A stretch of 64,000 bases of DNA from Gordonia tangerina (GTDB lineage: Bacteria; Actinomycetota; Actinomycetes; Mycobacteriales; Mycobacteriaceae), in assembly GCF_021556435.1 (NCBI RefSeq), contig NZ_JAKGCU010000004.1, positions 186,001-250,000 on the forward strand. The letters run 5' to 3'. A program made the translations under genes and the position numbers. Positions 58,711 through 64,000 of this stretch are shown here, piece by piece (positions within the stretch are counted from its first letter, which is position 1; each line of letters starts with the position of its first letter). The notes below the pieces were generated by a model, which saw only the letters and a list, made by a program, of their open reading frames with translations, did not search any database and was not told the origin of the DNA.

Positions 58711-59568
58711 ATGAACTCCCCCGTCGACGTCGCGGTGGTCGGCACGCTCAACGTCGACGTGATCATCCAGGTGGAGCGGATGCCCGAGGCCGGCGAGACG
58801 ATCCTGGGGCGGTCGGTGTCGCAGCGCCTCGGCGGCAAGGGCGCCAACCAGGCGCTCGCGGCAGCTCGGCATGCGCCCACCGCTCTGATCGGGACCGTCG
58901 GTGATGATGAGGACGGCGGGCGACTCCTGGCCGCGCAGCGTGCCGGCGGAGTCGACGTGTCCCATGTGCTCCGGGCCCACGAGGCCAGCGGGAGGGCGTT
59001 CATCGAGGTCGATGACGACGGCGACAACCGGATCATCGTGCTGGCCGGTGCCAACCGGGAGCTGACGGCGGAGCACGCACTCCACGCTCTCGACGCCACG
59101 CTCCCAGGAGTCGTTCTCACCCAACTCGAGTCGCCGCCCGAGGTCACCGAGGCCGTTGCGGACTGGTGCTCGCGGCACGACCGACGGTTTCTGCTGAATC
59201 CGAGCCCGGTCGCCGATCTGCCCGCACACGTGCTCGCCGCTGCGGATCCGCTGGTGGTCAACGAGCACGAGGCGAGGTTCTACGCACCGGATGTCGACGA
59301 CGATCCTGTCGCGCCGGCGCGTTCGTTGCTGAGGGTCGCGCGCTCTGCGGTGATGACTCTCGGCGCGCACGGCGTTGTCGTGGCCGAGGGCTCGGCGGTG
59401 CGCCGCATAGACGTCGAGCAGGTCCGCGCGGTGGACACCACTGGCGCGGGTGATGTGTTCGCCGGGATCCTGGGGGCTCATCTGGCGTCGGGCCACGAGC
59501 TCGTTGCGGCTGCCGAACTCGCTGCCGCGGCCGCCACCGAGTTCGTTGCGCGTCCGCGGCAGGGGTAG
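58711..59568 (+). CDS. rbsK: PfkB-family sugar kinase (ribokinase-like)
   Basis: The 285-residue kinase has the N-terminal PfkB signature RLGGKGANQALAAAR (about 39-53) and the C-terminal signature VDTTGAGDVFAGIL (about 240-253), whose Asp is the catalytic base. NPSPVADLP and VNEHEA are typical of ribokinases. The substrate is probably ribose or another pentose or nucleoside; no ribose transporter is adjacent. It is likely co-transcribed with YoaK. Confidence 0.85.
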   Translation: MNSPVDVAVVGTLNVDVIIQVERMPEAGETILGRSVSQRLGGKGANQALAAARHAPTALIGTVGDDEDGGRLLAAQRAGGVDVSHVLRAHEASGRAFIEVDDDGDNRIIVLAGANRELTAEHALHALDATLPGVVLTQLESPPEVTEAVADWCSRHDRRFLLNPSPVADLPAHVLAAADPLVVNEHEARFYAPDVDDDPVAPARSLLRVARSAVMTLGAHGVVVAEGSAVRRIDVEQVRAVDTTGAGDVFAGILGAHLASGHELVAAAELAAAAATEFVARPRQG

Positions 59569-59584
59569 GCGTGGTGGTGTCACT

Positions 59585-59829
59585 GGTCTCGATACGTCCT
59601 CGGCTAGCGCCTCGGACTACTCGACCAGCTGTTACCGAGAGCGCGCCCTACCGCTGATCGAGTAGCGGCGAACGGAGTGAGTGGCGTATCGAGATCCTCG
59701 GATCGAGTAGCGGCGAACGGAGTGAGTGGCGTATCGAGATCCTTGGATCGAGTAGCGGCGAACGGAGTGAGTGGCGTATCGAGATCCTCGGATCGAGTAG
59801 CGGCGAACGGAGTGAGTGGCGTATCGAGA

Positions 59830-59831
<2 letters not shown>
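59585..59831. repeat. 45-bp tandem repeat array with one inverted unit
   Basis: Four direct units begin at 59656, 59701, 59746 and 59791; each starts GATCGAGTAGCGGCG and ends GTATCGAGATC plus CCTCG or CCTTG. The last is cut at 59831, just inside the stop codon of the crotonase gene. A related unit in inverted orientation, also 45 bp, lies at 59585-59629 (GGTCTCGATACG ... CTACTCGACCAGC). The array fills the gap between the convergent kinase and crotonase genes. Unit length is a multiple of three, which creates spurious long open frames on both strands. Confidence 0.9.
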
Positions 59832-61960
<2,129 letters not shown>

Positions 61961-61964
61961 GAAC

Positions 61965-63983
61965 TCACGACGAGGATTGCTTCGCCGCGTCGGGGCCCGG
62001 CGTCTCCTTGTCCGCCCATTGACGTGTCCACCGGTAGAGCCAGGCGATCACCGCGACGAAGGCGACCACACCGAGGATCTCTGAGCCGGTCTCCCAGCCG
62101 TCCCCGATGAACGGCAACGCCAGGATGGTGTCATCCCCGGTGGACGCGACGATGGCCGCGAACACCACATTCCACAGACTCTCGCCGACGATGAGGCCGG
62201 TCGCGAGTAACACGCCCATGCGCTTCTTCCGCTCGACGTTCCTGCCGGTCCCCTCGGCCCACTTGTTGTAGGCGCGCCCGATGAATGCGCCGATCGGAAT
62301 GATCAGCGTCACCGACATCGGCAGGTACATGCCCATGCCCACCGCCAGTGGCGGAACGCTGAATCTGCTTCCGGTGCGGGTCAACACCTCGTCGACAATG
62401 ATCACCACCGCGCCGATGAGGACGCCCACCCCGATCAACGCCCAGTCGAGGTCGCCGCCGAACACCCCCTCGGCCAGTGACGAGATCAATCCGGCCTGCG
62501 GCGCGGGCAACGCGTCCTCGCCGGCTCCCGGCGCACCGACGAACCCGAACGCGGTCTGCATCAGCTGCAGCACCGGCGGGATCACCACGGAGCCGAAGAT
62601 GACGCCGATCACCAACGCCACCTGCTGTTTCCACGGTGTCGCACCGACCAGCTGACCGGTCTTGAGATCTTGCAGGTTGTCGTTGGAAATGGTGGCCACG
62701 CCGAACACTATGGCGGCGGTGAACAATGTGTAGGCGACCAGCGCCGCGGACTGTTCGTCATTCGCGCTACCGAAGGTGATCTTGATGACGACGGCCGCAA
62801 CGAGCACCACCACGATCCCGACACCCGAGATCGGGCTGTTCGACGACCCGATCAGACCGGCCATGTACCCGCAGACCGATGCCACGATCAAGCCGATGAG
62901 GAACACGAAGATGATGCTCGCGGTGATGATCCCGGCCGCGCTGCCGTGTAACACGGTGTTGGCCGCGAAGTCCCACAGCATGAAACCGATCGGGATCAAC
63001 GACGCCAACACGACACCGGAGACGATGGTGATCGGGATGTCCTGCTCGGTGAGGTCCACCGTCGAACCGGCGCGACGGGCGCGGGTGGAGACCAACGCAT
63101 CCTTGATACCGCGCACGATCGGCCCGATGATCTTGAGCAGCGTCCAGATCGCCGCGATCGCGATCGCTCCGGCCCCGATGAACCGCACATCGTTGGTGAA
63201 GACGTTGTCCACGACGTCGGCGATCGAGCCGGACGGGGGAAGATCGCCCCACGTCCGGATCGGCAGCAGCACACCGTAGGAGATGAACAGTCCGATCAGC
63301 ATCGAGATACCGACGGTGATGCCGACCAGATGTCCGACACCGATCAACGAGAACAGCAGACCCGCACCGAATGTGGTGCCACCCTGACCGATCCGCACAT
63401 ACCCCGAGATGGTCCCGGCGATGAGCTTGGTCTGGGTGAGGATCGAGAAGACCGCAGACACAACGCCGCCCACCACGATCACACGCAGGCCGCGGCGGTT
63501 CTCCTCGGCACCCTGCGCGGTGTCACCGACCTTGAGGACCTCGGCGGCGGCCGCACCCTCCGGATAGGGCAGATCAGATCCCGTGACGAGCGCGCGGCGC
63601 AACGGGATCGAGTACATCACGCCGAGGATGCCGCCGATCAGACACACCGCGACCGTCGTCCAGTACGGGAACCCGGTCCACCACCCGATCATGATCAAGC
63701 CCGGCAGCACGAAGATGATCGCCGAGAGAGTTCCGGCCGCCGACGCGATCGTCTGCACGATGTTGTTCTCGACGACGGAGTGATCGGCGAAGTACCGCAG
63801 GATGCTCATCGAGATGACCGCGGCGGGAATCGCGGTGGCGAAGGTCAGGCCCACCTTGAGGCCCAGATAGACGTTCGCGGCGGTGAACACCAGGGTGATC
63901 AGACCACCGAGAATGATGCCCCTGATGGTGAGTTCACGCAGGCTCGCCGACGAACCCTTCACAGTGGAGCCTGGCGTGGACAT
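61965..63983 (-). CDS. OPT-family oligopeptide transporter
   Basis: The 672-residue transporter has about 16 membrane helices and belongs to the OPT superfamily (peptides, metal-siderophore complexes). Family blocks are ANVYLGLKVGLTFATAIPAAVISM (about 37-60), SDLPYPEGAAAAEVLKVGD (about 134-152) and the C-terminal VGMGMYLPMSVTLIIPIGAFIG. ATG 63983 is complete, with its stop at 61965. No binding-protein gene is present, as expected for OPT. Peptide or chelate substrate is unknown. Confidence 0.9.
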   Translation of the reverse strand: MSTPGSTVKGSSASLRELTIRGIILGGLITLVFTAANVYLGLKVGLTFATAIPAAVISMSILRYFADHSVVENNIVQTIASAAGTLSAIIFVLPGLIMIGWWTGFPYWTTVAVCLIGGILGVMYSIPLRRALVTGSDLPYPEGAAAAEVLKVGDTAQGAEENRRGLRVIVVGGVVSAVFSILTQTKLIAGTISGYVRIGQGGTTFGAGLLFSLIGVGHLVGITVGISMLIGLFISYGVLLPIRTWGDLPPSGSIADVVDNVFTNDVRFIGAGAIAIAAIWTLLKIIGPIVRGIKDALVSTRARRAGSTVDLTEQDIPITIVSGVVLASLIPIGFMLWDFAANTVLHGSAAGIITASIIFVFLIGLIVASVCGYMAGLIGSSNSPISGVGIVVVLVAAVVIKITFGSANDEQSAALVAYTLFTAAIVFGVATISNDNLQDLKTGQLVGATPWKQQVALVIGVIFGSVVIPPVLQLMQTAFGFVGAPGAGEDALPAPQAGLISSLAEGVFGGDLDWALIGVGVLIGAVVIIVDEVLTRTGSRFSVPPLAVGMGMYLPMSVTLIIPIGAFIGRAYNKWAEGTGRNVERKKRMGVLLATGLIVGESLWNVVFAAIVASTGDDTILALPFIGDGWETGSEILGVVAFVAVIAWLYRWTRQWADKETPGPDAAKQSSS

Positions 63984-64000
63984 GACAGCGACCCCTTACC

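Overview
The window is a GC-rich chromosomal segment of an actinobacterium, most likely of the Mycobacteriales (Gordonia/Rhodococcus/Mycobacterium type). The signs are uniformly G/C-ending codons, frequent GTG starts, two DUF222/HNH (13E12-type) genes, an EthA-like Baeyer-Villiger monooxygenase, an F420/FMN split-barrel oxidoreductase, Rieske and P450 oxygenases, and many acyl-CoA genes with TetR regulators. The genus is inferred. No rRNA, tRNA, CRISPR array, prophage or intact insertion sequence was seen.

Layout. 1-5344: housekeeping and membrane genes (end of a DUF4185 gene, a Pro/Glu-rich mini-protein, DUF1697, ClC channel, membrane proteins, CoA-binding protein, TauE/SafE permease). 5345-7960: a duplicated leader and a DUF222/HNH gene with acidic inserts. 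7983-15820: type II NADH dehydrogenase, small membrane proteins, an EthA-like monooxygenase divergent from a PucR regulator, a sarcosine-oxidase-like flavoprotein, a DJ-1/PfpI protein and a split-barrel oxidoreductase. 15831-19673: a Rieske oxygenase operon and a TetR gene. 19780-31136: lipid/acyl-CoA catabolism (thiolase, acyl-CoA dehydrogenase, two paralogous acyl-CoA synthetases, cyclase, hydrolases) with TetR and an XRE-TetR fusion regulator. 31142-35629: IclR, P450/TetR divergent pair, second DUF222/HNH gene. 35643-39810: pobA-pcaHGBC, which turns 4-hydroxybenzoate into protocatechuate and takes it into the beta-ketoadipate pathway.

39925-57653 is the most interesting part and reads as a methylated-amine nitrogen-scavenging region. 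A glutamine-synthetase-like enzyme (gamma-glutamylmethylamide synthetase/GlnT type) is followed by the three separate parts of a glutamate-synthase-like enzyme (amidotransferase, GXGXG and FMN domains: GlxBCD or N-methylglutamate synthase MgsABC). A LysR gene stands divergent to a HutD / M20 amidohydrolase / sarcosine-oxidase-like operon. After a VapBC-type toxin-antitoxin pair and a paired SMR exporter comes an operon of seven genes: cupin, DmmA-like zinc-ribbon protein, PDR/VanB reductase, a heme-dependent oxidative N-demethylase alpha subunit fused to a second DmmA-like domain, a second reductase, a second N-demethylase alpha subunit, and an Amt ammonium transporter. Five consecutive genes are joined by 4-base start/stop overlaps. 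The suggested logic is oxidative demethylation of a secondary amine to a primary amine, capture of that amine on glutamate, and transfer to N-methylglutamate. A dyad GTCYAC-N5-GTAGAC lies in front of both operons and suggests joint control.

57962-63983: a YoaK-type membrane protein, a ribokinase-like kinase, a 45-bp tandem repeat array, a crotonase with altered catalytic positions, a class III aminotransferase and an OPT-family transporter.
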